This document shows, in pieces, positions 34,776-45,164 of a stretch of DNA of 64,000 bases. This stretch comes from Bos javanicus (Eukaryota; Chordata; Mammalia; Artiodactyla; Bovidae): NCBI RefSeq assembly GCF_032452875.1, contig NC_083869.1, positions 117,868,001 through 117,932,000 of the forward strand, in the 5' to 3' direction. Below the pieces are notes generated by a model. It was not told where the DNA came from and did no database searches. It saw nothing but the letters and a program-made list of their open reading frames with translations. A program made the translations under genes and the position numbers. The number at the start of each line of letters is the position of its first letter. Position 1 is the first letter of the stretch.

Positions 34776-35299
34776 CGAGAGCCTGCCCTTTGCCGAGGGC
34801 GGAGCCGGCCGCGCCGCTCGGAAATGTCTGACTGTGGCATGGGAGAGCTGAAAGAGGCCTCGGGATCAGGGTGTCCAATCCAGCCTTTGAACCGAGGAGG
34901 AAACTGAGGCCCAGACGGGCTGGACTAGACCCTAGTGGGTCACTTGACTCCCAGCCCAGGACGCGGTCGGTTTTCTGAAAGAGCAGTTCAGAAGTGCATG
35001 TTCACGAAGGCCCTGCCAGGGTTTACTATAGAGCCCTGAGTTAAAGGGAATGTTCCTCCCGACCTACTTGGGTAGGGGGTACGGAGAGGGGAAGGGGAGG
35101 CTCCTCTAAACATCCAAGTTAGGCTGACTCGTGCTTTTACCGCTGGGCGGTCAGGATCCGCCGAGGAGATGAAGCCCACCTTGTCTCCCCATCTGACCTT
35201 TCACAACCTCTGTTACGGATGGGCTCCCAGGAGCTAGTCACCTTGTCTTTAAGGTGGCCGTGTGAGAAAAGAAAATGGGACCCTCTGGGATTAACAGGA

Positions 35300-35329
35300 T
35301 TGCCCGAACTGAATTAACAGTTCGGGCAA
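35300..35329. repeat. Perfect 12-bp inverted repeat with 6-base loop
   Basis: TTGCCCGAACTG at 35300-35311 is followed by the loop AATTAA and by its exact reverse complement CAGTTCGGGCAA at 35318-35329. The pairing stops abruptly on the outer side (A opposite A). It lies about 1.27 kb upstream of the DNER ATG in repeat-free DNA. Function unknown. Confidence 0.85.
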
Positions 35330-35720
35330 ATTTTCTAGACCACACAAATAAAGTTTTGCAAAAGCTGAGCCAGTAAGAAAGTGGAGATGACGCGTGAACC
35401 CAGCATGAAGGTTCCACAGATGAGCAGCCAGGGGCTGATAAAAGTCTTCAGTGAACACAGGAGCCAAACTGCCCGGCCTCTCCCCACCTCGCTCAGACAC
35501 CCGAGCAAGTGTCAGGCGGTTGTGCTTTAGAAGATGTCTAAAATCCATGTGGCCATTACAAACCAAGTCACTGAAACCCAGACTAATCTGCCTGCAGCTG
35601 GAGAATTCACACCTCCAAGTGGACCCAAACAGTTATTACATTTCCCTCACACCTGCTGTCTTTTAGCCCAGACCTCCTGTTTAAAAAAAAAAAAAAAAAT
35701 CTTAATTTTGTGCCGCACCA

Positions 35721-35734
35721 GCACCCTCTGCTGG
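35721..35734 (-). promoter_or_regulatory. CTCF-like core motif within a palindrome
   Basis: The minus strand reads CCAGCAGAGGGTGC, which matches the CTCF core CCASYAGRKGGCRS at 13 of 14 positions by eye. It is embedded in a 9-bp perfect inverted repeat (35715-35723 against 35729-35737, loop CCCTC). It follows a poly(A) run at 35681-35699, so it could be carried by a degenerate retroelement. Confidence 0.45.
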
Positions 35735-35846
35735 TGCTCCTCTCATCATTCAGGTGTTTCTGTGCCGGTGGAGGGTCGCATTCTTTGCTGAAACTCTTAC
35801 CTTAAATTCTGGAATAATGAACTAGTGCTGCTCATTCCTTTCCATC

Positions 35847-35847
<1 letters not shown>

Positions 35848-35884
<37 letters not shown>
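35848..35884. repeat. (CA)n microsatellite
   Basis: An uninterrupted CA run of about 18 units, about 1.8 kb upstream of the DNER ATG; likely polymorphic. Confidence 0.97.
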
Positions 35885-35888
<4 letters not shown>

Positions 35889-37042
35889 GAGGTGTAAGGT
35901 TGTGAGCTAATTAAAATCACACTTTAGTTTGCTATATTTTTGCTTAACCAACTCTCTTGGGGGTGAATTTCATATCACTTTGAACTATGAAAGAAGTAAC
36001 TGGTTTTATTTTCTGGAGGCTGATTTCTGAGTTTTCAAGCTAACAGTGAACTTTTATAAAAATATATTCTCTCTGTCTTTATCTTTAAAATGCATATTAT
36101 GAAAGAGACAGTACAAGACCATTTTTATCCAAGTTAAAAAAGACTAAATCCAGCCCTCTTAATTGTAAGAGGAACTATGCAATTATTTCTGGACAGTAGA
36201 ATATGGTATTATATGCCCTGGATGCAAAACATCCACACACTAAATACCATGCCAGTGTTCTCACTGTTATTACTGCTGTTGTCACTCGTGGAGAAATGGG
36301 TCTTTTCTTTGGTTCTGAAGGTTGATTTAGTGTTTGGCTGACAGTTTCCAACCATCTGCAAGACCTCCAAATACCTAACCAAAGAGCCCAACTAATATAT
36401 TACTATGTCTTATTAACATAGTTATTAAAACAATGCTGGTTCTATGTTTAAACAAAAACTCAAAGTTCAATTATCCAGACCTTTGGTTCATATTATTCCA
36501 AACTTAAAAACATCTAATCTTCTCACTAAGTCACCTTATTTCCTTTTTTGATAGAGATCCTACTTTAATAAGTCAAAGGCAAAATATCCAAATAACATGT
36601 CTAGATTTCAGCAAACCATGTGATAGAATTTCTCAAGATCCCCTCATGGAGAATGTGGATTTGAAACCATTGAACAACTGTAGTCTGAACATACTAGTCA
36701 GCAAATCACTACCAGGCTAGAGGAAGTTTTTAGGGAAATGCCATAGACTCTCAAAATTTGGCAACGAATACAATTCATATCAGAATCAAGATGTAAAAAT
36801 ATTTCAACCAGGTAAAATACTGAGCTAAAATAAAGAAAAAGGAATATTAATGAATGACTGTGTGTTTGGCCTTAACTGCTATTTGCCAATACTTTTACCT
36901 CTATTCCTTCCAAGAACTTCTTTGTAGGGTTGTACTTTTCAGACCTCTTGCAGTTAGGTGTAATCACATGACTTGTCTTGGCCAATGAAATGTGAGGGGA
37001 AATAGCACACACCACTTCCAGGCGGAAGCCTTTAAAATCCAG

Positions 37043-37159
37043 CGGAAATTCCCTGGCGTCCTGTGGTTGAGACTTGGTGCTTCTCCTTCAGGGGATCCAG
37101 GTTCAATCTCTGATAAGGGAACTAAGATCCTACAAACTGCCATGTGGCCAAAACTAAAA
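37043..37159 (+). mobile_element. CHR-type SINE
   Basis: CGGAAATTCCCTGGCGTCCT to GTGGCCAAAACTAAAA, flanked by the duplication TAAAATCCAG at 37033-37042 and 37160-37169. Confidence 0.88.
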
Positions 37160-37169
37160 TAAAATCCAG

Positions 37170-37949
37170 TGCATGACTCGTGACCATGGTGACCCTTAAG
37201 ATTCTGAAAGTTGGAGACTGTGTCCCTTAGCAGGGGCAAACATGGTGAAGCAATGGGAACCTGCAAAAGACATCGTGGTGTAAGACATATGCCATTGTAG
37301 TGTTAAGCCCCTACGTCCCAGTGATGTTAAATAACTCCAGACCACACACAAGAAAATGTCAAGGCAGGACAAGCCGGGCCATGCAGCTCAACCAACTATC
37401 TTCAGTGTGATCTTTTGCAAGATAAAAGGCTGGATCCAGTTATGGATTCCAAAGTCTCTGAATTTGATGGAACAGAGACATTTTTGAGAAACAATTTGGC
37501 TCATTTCTTTTCGTGGATCTACTCCAGAGTGATAGCTCAACTCAATATACTTTAGATGCTACAAAAATGTTACAAACCAATGCACACATGATTCTTTTTA
37601 TTTTTTGCCTTTTGTCATAACAGGAGAAACACATCTTCCCAGGCCAGCCCAGGTTCCTAGGCAGCCATTTGCGGATCACTTGCCTCAATGAGAACAACTC
37701 TCATTGTAATAGTGAGGTTCCCAGGTTCTGAACTCCAGAGCATCCTGTGGGAATGCTGACCTGACATATGGTGTGATGGTCCATAGACTCAGACTCTTGT
37801 ATTTAGAACAATCTGCAAAGGTTACCTGGTATGACCTCCCAGGGTTTGAACTAAGGTCCAAGCAGGAACACTTATGTGGGGTGGTATAGCACCTTCAGCT
37901 CACCTGGAGCTCCACAGGCACTAACATACAGGCAGAGCTCATTTCATGA
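37170..37949. other. 5' flank, no recognised feature
   Basis: Apparently unique. The text around the CHR insertion (GGCCAATGAAATGTGAGGGG) may belong to an older repeat that I cannot name. Confidence 0.4.
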
Positions 37950-38700
37950 GTAAGTAAAGCCCTTTGCTTTACTGTGTCTCACATATACTGCATTTTTTAA
38001 CAAATTGAAGGTTTGTTGCAACTCTGCTTCAAAAAAGTCAATTAGCATCATCATTTTTCTAACACATTTGCTCACTTCCTGTCCTTGTCACACTTTGGTA
38101 ATTCTTGCAATATTTCAAACTTTTTCATCATTGTGCTTGTTATGGCGATCTGTGATCAGTGATCTTTGATGTTATTACTATGACTCACCGAAAGCTCAAA
38201 TGATATTTAGAATTTTCTAGCAACAAAGTCGGAGAAGGCAATGGCACCCCACTCCAGTACTCTTGCCTGGAAAATCCCATGGATGGAGGAGCCTGGTAGG
38301 CTGCAGTCCATGGGATCGCTAAGAGTCGGACACGGCTGAGCGACTTCACTTTCACTTTTCACTTTCATGCATTGGAGAAGGAAATGGCAACCCACTCCAG
38401 TGTTCTTGCCTGGAGAATCCCAGGGATGGCGGAGCCTGGTGGGCTGCCATCTATGGGGTCGTACAGAGTCGCTGTGAAGCGACTGAAGTGACTTAGCAGC
38501 AGCAGCAGCAACAAAGTATTTTTAATTAATGTATAGAGGTTTTTCTTAGTCATTATGCTATTATACACAACAGACTACAGTATAGTGCAACCATAACCTT
38601 TATATGCACTGGGAAACCAAAAAATTCCTGTGACTTACTTTATTGTGATATTCACTTTATTGTGGTACTCTGAAATGGACCCTCAGTAGCTCCAAGGTGT
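37950..38700. mobile_element. Tigger-type DNA transposon, internally deleted
   Basis: Left part AATTGAAGGTTTGTTGCAAC, TTGTTATGGCGATCTGTGATC and right part TTCACTTTATTGTGGTACTC are collinear with a TcMar-Tigger element that has lost its transposase interior. It is split by a BOV-A2 at 38230-38506. Confidence 0.75.
38230..38506 (+). mobile_element. BOV-A2 SINE inside Tigger element
   Basis: Complete dimer from GGAGAAGGCAATGGCACCCC to the AGCAGC tail. AGCAACAAAGT at 38219-38229 and 38507-38517 is an exact 11-base target duplication. Confidence 0.95.
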
Positions 38701-39602
38701 GCCCACATGCATCTGTTAATGATTAAGCATTTACCGCCACATTCAAGGAACCTAAGTTTTCTGCAGTCATCAGCAAGTTGGACCCTATGCCTCTCTCTGC
38801 ACCAGAGTGGCCTGTAGATGGTGATGTCATTACTGCTGCCTCTTTCCACTTTCAGTTACCCACTAAGGTTACATAGTACATTCTTGCCTCCTGCAGAGGG
38901 TGGGCCTGGATGCTGGATTGAACCTGGAGTCAGCTTGAAAGAAAAAGTCAGCCCCACAACCCAGACAGGGGACACATTGCCTGGTGTCAATGTTCTGCCA
39001 TAGAGAACAGCACCAAACTGCCTACTCCGACCAGAACAGTAGTATCAAGACCCACAGTGATGCCGAGCAAATTAGGCTCTTTGACCTTCAGATGCCACGT
39101 GATATGGAGACAGAAATACCTTTGCTGGAGGAGGTTGGTAAGAGGATGTGACACTGATTGAGCAGAACAGGGCAATGGCTCCTTACTCCCTCCTGTCCTT
39201 GAAGTGTATTTCCCCACATGCCCACAAGAAGCCACAAAGTCTCAAAGACAGAGACTTGAGAGAGGAAAGTGCTGTTGAGATCATCTGGACCAAATACGAA
39301 ATTGAACTGAGTTAAGGCCTCTGTGTCAACTTGGAAGATTCTAGTGGTGGGTGCACGGATCTACTTGGTCTTGCAGAGCTCAAGACAGGCCTCATATGTA
39401 CCTCCTCTTGCTTATTAATGTTGCCATTGGCCAATCCAGAGTGATCCACCTCCACTCCTTTCTCTGCTTTGCCTTGCCCTCTGGGTTATAGGGCCAGTTC
39501 CACATCTCACCCAAGAAGTCTCTGATATTTTGAACCAATATTATACTTTATAAAGATGTTGGGAGAATTAAATGGGATGATAAGAGCCATTAATGTGGTC
39601 AG
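38701..39602. other. 5' flank, no recognised feature
   Basis: Apparently unique sequence; open frames up to 82 codons without family resemblance. Confidence 0.45.
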
Positions 39603-39690
39603 TTAGGTTCAGTGACTCAATCGTGTCCAATTCTTTGTGACCCTGTGGACTGCAGCATGCCAGACTTCCCTGTCCATCACTAACTTCTGT
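39603..39690 (-). mobile_element. Short BovB tail fragment
   Basis: GGTTCAGTGACTCAATCGTG to CTTCCCTGTCCATCACTAAC is about 85 bases of reverse-complement BovB 3' end; ATTAATATGG-like words flank it on both sides. Confidence 0.8.
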
Positions 39691-39699
39691 TAATATGGT

Positions 39700-39845
39700 A
39701 CCATTAATATGGTAATGAGCATTAATATGAGTATATTTCACATATTATCTCTTTGAATCCTAATGCTAGCACAATGAGGTACAAACCAGGATTTGTGCCC
39801 AATTTTAAAAGGACAAAATTGAGGGGCAATGAGATTAAGTAAAAG
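39700..39845 (+). mobile_element. MIR SINE remnant
   Basis: TTTCACATATTATCTCTTTGAATCC then AATTGAGGGGCAATGAGATTAAG fits the MIR middle and 3' part. Confidence 0.6.
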
Positions 39846-40164
39846 ATCTAAAGACTTCTGCCGAGGGGTGCAGCACATGAGTTGGGTGCTGATTGGGGCC
39901 AACTCTTCCTCATGGTCATGTCCAGGTGGACAAGCTCAGCTTCTTCACTGACCAGTGCAAGCCTTTCAGAAAACCTGATGAGAAAGGCTCACTGCACTAG
40001 GACCAGAAAATTTAGAAAAAGATCTAAAGTCATACAACAAGTAGAGTGGCCAGGACTCACAGAGAGGATTCTGGCTGAAGAGCCTGTGCTTTGAAACTGC
40101 ACTCTGCATCTGCTATATGAATCTCCTGCAATGCAGGTCTGATATAGGGTAGATACTGCCATAT

Positions 40165-40200
40165 AAATATATATGTGCATGTGTGTGTGTGTGTGTGTGT
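40165..40200. repeat. (TG)n at a SINE tail
   Basis: ATGTGTGTGTGTGTGTGTG lies exactly at the 3' tail of the minus-strand Bov-tA that follows; Bov-tA tails end in ACACACA and can seed such repeats. Confidence 0.95.
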
Positions 40201-40414
40201 GCTGTGCTGTGCAAGTCACTCAGTCGTGTCTGACTCTTTGTGACCCCATGGACTATAGCCTGCCAGGCTCCTCTGTCTATGGAATTCTCCAGGCCAGAAT
40301 ACTGGAGTGGGTAGCTGTTCCCTTCTCCAAGGGATCTTTCCAACCCAGGGATCAAACCCAGGTCCCCCGCATTGCAGGCAGATTCTTTACTGTCTGAGCC
40401 ACCTGGGAAGCCCC
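40201..40414 (-). mobile_element. Bov-tA SINE (left arm of inverted pair)
   Basis: GTGCAAGTCACTCAGTCGTG to CTGAGCCACCTGGGAAGCCC in reverse complement, complete. Confidence 0.93.
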
Positions 40415-40429
40415 CCCACACACACACAC

Positions 40430-40463
<34 letters not shown>
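40415..40463. repeat. (AC)n between two Bov-tA copies
   Basis: CCCCACACACACACAC run with one CG interruption, separating head-to-head SINEs. Confidence 0.95.
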
Positions 40464-40465
<2 letters not shown>

Positions 40466-40468
40466 TAT

Positions 40469-40690
40469 ATGGGCTTCCCAGGTGGTGCAGTGGTAAAGAA
40501 TACACCTTCCAATGCAGGAGATTCAAGAGATGCGGGCTCGATCCCTGGGTCAGGAAGATCCCCTGGAGGAAGAAATGGCAACCCATTCCAGTATTCCTGA
40601 CTGAGAAATCCTATGGACAGAGGAGCCTGATGGGCCACAGTCCATGGGGTTGCAAACAGTCAGACACGACTGAGTGACTGAGCACACACA
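40469..40690 (+). mobile_element. Bov-tA SINE (right arm of inverted pair)
   Basis: GGGCTTCCCAGGTGGTGCAG to CTGAGTGACTGAGCACACAC, complete and opposite in orientation to 40201-40414. Confidence 0.93.
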
Positions 40691-40958
40691 CAAACATATA
40701 TGGTATATATGTATGTACACATGTATATATGTGTGCATCTGTGATGTGTGTGCATCACATCTCTATATCATGCATGTTTCCTATATGGATGTGCATGCAT
40801 GCTAAGTCACTTCAGTAGTGTCTGACTCTGTGGCCCCATGGACTGTAGCCCAGCGGGTTCCTCCATCCATGGGATTCTCTAGGCAAGAACACTGGTGTGG
40901 GTTTCCATTGCCTCTTCCAGGGGATCCTCCCAACCCAGGGATCAAACCCACGTCTTTT

Positions 40959-41763
40959 TTTTTTTTTAACTTTACAATATTGTATTGGTTTTGCCATATA
41001 TCAAAATGAATCCGCCACAGGTTTACATGTGTTCCCCATCCTGAACCCTCCTCCCTTCTCCCTCCCCATACCATCCCTCTGGGTCGTCCCAGTGCACCAG
41101 CCCCAAGCATCCAGTATCGTGCATGGAACCTGGACTGGCGACTCGTTTCATATATGATATTATACATATTTCAATGCCATTCTCCCAAATCATCCCACCA
41201 TCTACCTCTCCCACAGAGTCCAAAAGACTGTTCTATACATCATTGTCTCTTTTGCTGTCTCGTATACAGGGTTATTGTTACCATCTTTCTAAATTTCATA
41301 TATATGCATTAGTATACTGTATTGGTGTTTTTCTTTCTGGCTTACTTCACTCTGTATAATAGGCTCCAGTTTCATCCACCTCATTAGAACTGATTCAAAT
41401 GTATTCTTTTTAATGGCTGAGTAATACTCCATTGTGTATATGTACCACAGTTTTCTTATCCATTCATCTGCTGATGGACATCTAGGTTGCTTCCATGTCC
41501 TGGCTATTATAAACAGTGCTGCGATGAACACTGGGGTACACATGTCTCTTTCAATTCTGGTTTCCTCAGTGTGTATGCCCAGCAGTGGGATTGCTGGATC
41601 ATAAGGCTGCTGCTGCTGCTGCTAAGTCACTTCAGTCGTGTTCGACTCTGTGCGACTCCAGAGACCGCAGCCCACCAGGCTCCCCCGTCCCTGGGATTCT
41701 CCAGGCAAGAACACTGAAGTAGGTTGCCATTTCCTTCTCCAGGATCATAAGGCAGTTCTATTA
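40959..41763 (-). mobile_element. Ruminant L1 3' end inserted in Bov-tA
   Basis: Its poly(A) reads as T at the left, followed by ACTTTACAATATTGTATTGG and the L1 3' UTR and ORF2 end up to CAGCAGTGGGATTGCTGGAT. AAACCCACGTCTTTT at 40944-40958 and 41764-41778 is a 15-base target duplication. It is 5'-truncated and split by a BovA at 41608-41741. Confidence 0.95.
41608..41741 (-). mobile_element. BovA monomer SINE inserted in the L1
   Basis: Starts with TGCTGCTGCTGCTGCTAAGT, the reverse of the AGC tail, and ends TTGCCATTTCCTTCTCCA. GGATCATAAGGC at 41596-41607 and 41742-41753 is an exact 12-base target duplication. Only one monomer is present, so it is a 5'-truncated BOV-A2. Confidence 0.95.
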
Positions 41764-41836
41764 AAACCCACGTCTTTTAAGTTTCCTTCATTGGCAGGTG
41801 AGTTCTTTACCGCTATCACCACCTGGAAAGCGCTCA

Positions 41837-42249
41837 TGTATGGATATTCAATGTGTATTATGTATGCGATGTCATGTGTCTATGATGTATGTACTATATG
41901 TATGTATCATGTATATGTATGAGTGAACATGTAGTGTGTGCACAGTGACTGCTGGGCTTTGATTATTGTTGGCGGAGGCTCTGAAAGGATTAGTTTTGTT
42001 GCTCACTTGCTTTCCTTGTAAGATGCACTGCTGCTCCTGCCTTGCAGAGTCATGGGATGTGAAAATGGGATGGGACTTTGACCATTTTTTCTGAGGAGTA
42101 AGAGGAGACACTGAGGAAATGAACCACTGCTCCAGACTGGGCAGCGCAGAGCCCGAGTGAGACCCCAGTCCTCTGAGTTCCACAGCATATGTTCTTGCAG
42201 TAAGGCTCCTTCTGCCTTTCCTCCACTCTCAGTATTTCCTGCTTAAATG
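41837..42249. other. 5' flank with ATGTATGT-rich simple sequence
   Basis: ATGTATGTACTATATGTATG-like degenerate simple repeat covers about 41837-41935; the rest shows nothing recognisable. Confidence 0.6.
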
Positions 42250-42463
42250 TGTGAAAGCAAAAGTCACTGGGTCATGTCTGACTCTTTTGTGACCCCGTGG
42301 ACTGTAGCCTGCCAGGCTCCGCTGTCCTTGGGATTTCCCAGACAAGAATACTGGAGTGGGTTGCCATTTCTTTCTCTTGGGTATCTTCCTGATCCAGGGA
42401 TCGAGCCTGGGTCTCCCACATTGTGGGCCGACTCTTTACCTTTTGAGCCACCAGGGAAGCCCA
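42250..42463 (-). mobile_element. Bov-tA SINE
   Basis: GTGAAAGCAAAAGTCACTGG to TGAGCCACCAGGGAAGCCCA in reverse complement. Confidence 0.93.
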
Positions 42464-42660
42464 TTTAAGAGGCAAACAAATCAAAAGGCAATGTAAAAAT
42501 GTACTACTAACTACATGGGAGTTTTAAGTGCCTTTGAAGAGTCTTCACAAAGGATAAATATGATTTGCATACATCCCAGTCATAAGTACCAGAACTACTT
42601 CTTACTCTTTTAATTAGTAGTACCCTTTTTGTAATTAGTCATTGAAGTGTTTTAGCATAT

Positions 42661-42875
42661 GTGCTGTGTGCTTAGTCCCTCAGTCGTGTCCGACTCTTTG
42701 TTACCCCATGGTCAGTAGCCCACCAGGCTCCTCTGTCCATGGGGATTCTCCAGGCAAGAATACGGGAGTGGGTTGCCATGCCCTTCTCCAGTGGATCTTC
42801 CCAACCCAGAGATCGAACCCAGGTCTTCCATATTACAGGCAGATTCTTTACCATCTGAGCCACCAGAGAAGCCCA
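42661..42875 (-). mobile_element. Bov-tA SINE with target duplication
   Basis: GTGCTGTGTGCTTAGTCCCT to TGAGCCACCAGAGAAGCCC. TTTTAGCATAT at 42650-42660 and 42876-42886 flanks it exactly. Confidence 0.95.
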
Positions 42876-42886
42876 TTTTAGCATAT

Positions 42887-44409
42887 ATATCCAGGTTATT
42901 TCACTCTGAATTATGATTGAACAATTCCTAAATGCCATGGTTAAGATATGCTCACATTTACTTTCTTCCCACTAGACGTGTCCTGATTTGAATTAAACCA
43001 CTATTCTAGCAGCTGTTTAAAACAGTTTTAATTTCTTTTACATTATTACTCTAATATTGATTTGATCTAGGGCAAATTTAAATGAGAAGTCTTGAGTAAA
43101 AACACAGCAAGGAAGCATATCTTTCCTCTATAAATATTTCATAAAGCACTTCAACTACCACCAAATGGAATTCAGATCTTTTCACAAAGACCCCTGAGAA
43201 CATGAGAATTATGTTAAACTCAATAATTGTTTTTAGTTTCAACTTGCTGTTATTATGACAAATGTACTATACTGGAAGACAGGACTGTTTTCAAGAAGGA
43301 ATCCACATCTACGGGCTTGAAAATCAGGAGGTTCAATTCCAAACCTCCCCTTTGCTCCTAAATCCACTCCAGGACCATGAAATAGAACACCATGATATAG
43401 CTCTAATGCATTGCCCCATGGCAATGCCCACATTGGCTTTGCTGACATAAAAAAAACACTTCATATTTTCAGTTCCATATGGAAGATTTTTTTCTTAATG
43501 ACTTAAACAAATTAGGAGAAAATGTGTAGGATTCCCTCTTTTCCTCTCCATCATAAGACTCTATCAAACATTTTGATCTGAAAATCTAATAAGTGAAAAA
43601 AGAAATCTCAGTGTACTTTTCGTGTATTTATCATCATGAATCAAACTTAACATCTTTTTGTATACTTCAGAGACAAGTGTATTTTCTTTTCTGTGAGCTG
43701 GTTATTCTGAGAACCAAAACCATCCACCTTCATACACAGCTTGAACCTGACATGAAACAAGCCCCACACACATATACACACCCTACAATCGCAGTGTAGA
43801 CTCCACAGACTTCACTATTTCCTTGTCTTCCCATGCACTGCTTTACTATTCCAGGACGTGCCTTTCCAGGCAAATAACTTGATTATCTATTACAGAAACT
43901 TCCTGAAAAATCCATCAATTCTTTAATAAAAACCACCAACACTTCAAGCTCTAAAACCCTTTGCCTCAAAATACTCGTCTTGCTGCTTCCACCTACCCAA
44001 ATCCTGGTGTATCACAAGTCTTACTCAATCCCCACTAAGCCCCTCATTGAAAGATTTGCCTTAAACCAAACTTTAAATTTGCTGAAGAATCCAGCTCTTC
44101 CTCTCCCCCTCCAAGACCATTGCCAACACTCTGCAGCACAGTAAACTCAGTCTCTGAGCCACTGCCTGTTGTGTTATTCGCTTCTTTGTATTTATTTGTA
44201 GGAGCTAGATCATGAAGCCAAAAGAAACCCAACTTGGCAGCGGGAACACAAACAAGAGGGAGCTAGAGAGAACCAGGATTGTGGACCACAATTTGGAGCT
44301 TGAATTTTTTTTTTTTCTTCCAGAGGGGAAGCCAGGGAATGATACAACTGAATTAACATCTTAAGAAGATCAGTGTGGATGGAGAGACTACCTGCCAAGG
44401 AGAGTAGAC
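42887..44409. other. 5' flank, possible degraded LTR
   Basis: No gene recognised. Around 44140-44250 the text AGTAAACTCAGTCTCTGAGC followed by AACTTGGCAGCGGGAACA has some look of an LTR end and adjoining leader, but I cannot support a family. A T10 run lies near 44307. Confidence 0.35.
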
Positions 44410-44416
44410 AGGGGAA

Positions 44417-44645
44417 AGGCTTGTTGTTTGATTGTTGTTATTTAGTCACTTAGCCGTGTCCAGCTCTTTTGCAACCCTATGGACTGTGGCCTGCCAGGCT
44501 CCTCTGCCCATAAGATTTCTCAGTCAGAAATACTGGAATGGGTTGCCATTTCCTTCTCCAGGAAGTCTTCTTGACCCAGGGATTGAACCTGCGTCTCCTG
44601 CGTTGGTAGGCAGATTCTTTACCACTGAGCCACCAGGGAAGCCCA
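44417..44645 (-). mobile_element. Bov-tA SINE with target duplication
   Basis: TTGATTGTTGTTATTTAGTC to CTGAGCCACCAGGGAAGCCC; AGGGGAA at 44410-44416 and 44646-44652. Confidence 0.92.
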
Positions 44646-44805
44646 AGGGGAAGCAGAAGAGGGCAGCTTAAACTAGGAGCGTAGCAGTGGAGACGGAGAG
44701 AATGGTCAGATTTGGGATGTATTTGCAGCATGGATACACTGTGGATGCACTGGCCGGGGGTTGTGATTGAGAAAGAGGAGTCAAATATGACCTCCAGATG
44801 TGGGT

Positions 44806-45002
44806 CCTGAGTGAAGTGAAAGGCGCTCAGTTGTGTCCGACTCTTTGCAACCCCATGGACTGTACGGTCCATGGAATTCTCCAGGCCAGAATACTGGAGT
44901 GGATAGCCTTTCCCTTCTCCAGGGGTTTTCCCAACCCAGGGACTGAACCCAGGTCTCCCACATTGCAGGTGGATTCTTTACCAGCTGAGCCACAAGGAAA
45001 GC
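44806..45002 (-). mobile_element. Bov-tA SINE, short subtype
   Basis: GTGAAGTGAAAGGCGCTCAG, then CATGGACTGTACGGTCCATGG, then CCAGCTGAGCCACAAGGAAA. The TGTAC-type palindrome in the body marks the same subtype as the copy at 63316-63607. Confidence 0.92.
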
Positions 45003-45164
45003 TGGATAAATGGAGTTGCCATTTCCTGAGATGGTGAGCAGTTAGGGGAAACAATGGGCGGGGCGATTGGGGGCTAGGGGTGTTGTGATGGAGGTAGAGA
45101 AGTAGATACTTCACTAGGGGGTGGTTGGGCCACCTTTACCAGCAGTGTTGAGTGACAAGTGATG

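Larger units (their letters stand above)
33060..34900. promoter_or_regulatory. CpG island over DNER promoter and exon 1
   Basis: This is the only stretch in the window with sustained high G+C and abundant unmethylated-type CpG; the flanks on both sides are A+T-rich. It spans the end of intron 1, exon 1, the 5' UTR and about 0.85 kb upstream of the start codon. Many long open frames here on both strands, up to 510 codons, are by-products of the scarcity of stop codons in GC-rich DNA. Confidence 0.9.
34901..37032. other. Proximal 5' flank of DNER
   Basis: Largely repeat-free. It holds the perfect hairpin (35300-35329), a poly(A) run (35681-35699), the CTCF-like motif and a (CA)n tract. No divergent gene was recognised, and open frames are under 95 codons. 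Confidence 0.55.
40797..41836 (-). mobile_element. Bov-tA SINE split by an L1
   Basis: Body at 40797-40958 (GCTAAGTCACTTCAGTAGTG to GATCAAACCCACG) and head at 41779-41836 (CATTGGCAGGTGAGTTCTTT to CACCTGGAAAGCGC). The two halves join precisely if the L1 and one copy of its target duplication are removed. Confidence 0.92.

Noticed and set aside
33346..34878. 510-codon minus-strand open frame over the CpG island
   Set aside because: Only the 85 codons at 34038-33784 show homology and end at a perfect splice donor. The rest is GC-rich DNA with few stop codons.
34105..34900. Possible divergent gene sharing the DNER CpG island
   Set aside because: No plus-strand open frame with start context, homology and splice donor was found. 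Non-coding bidirectional transcription cannot be excluded from sequence.
40113..40677. ORFs of 97-157 codons with poly-Thr/His or Val/Cys stretches
   Set aside because: They are translations of two Bov-tA SINEs and the AC microsatellite between them.
44140..44260. Possible LTR end followed by a primer-binding-like sequence
   Set aside because: Resemblance is limited to a few short words and no LTR body or internal sequence could be traced, so it is not called as an element.
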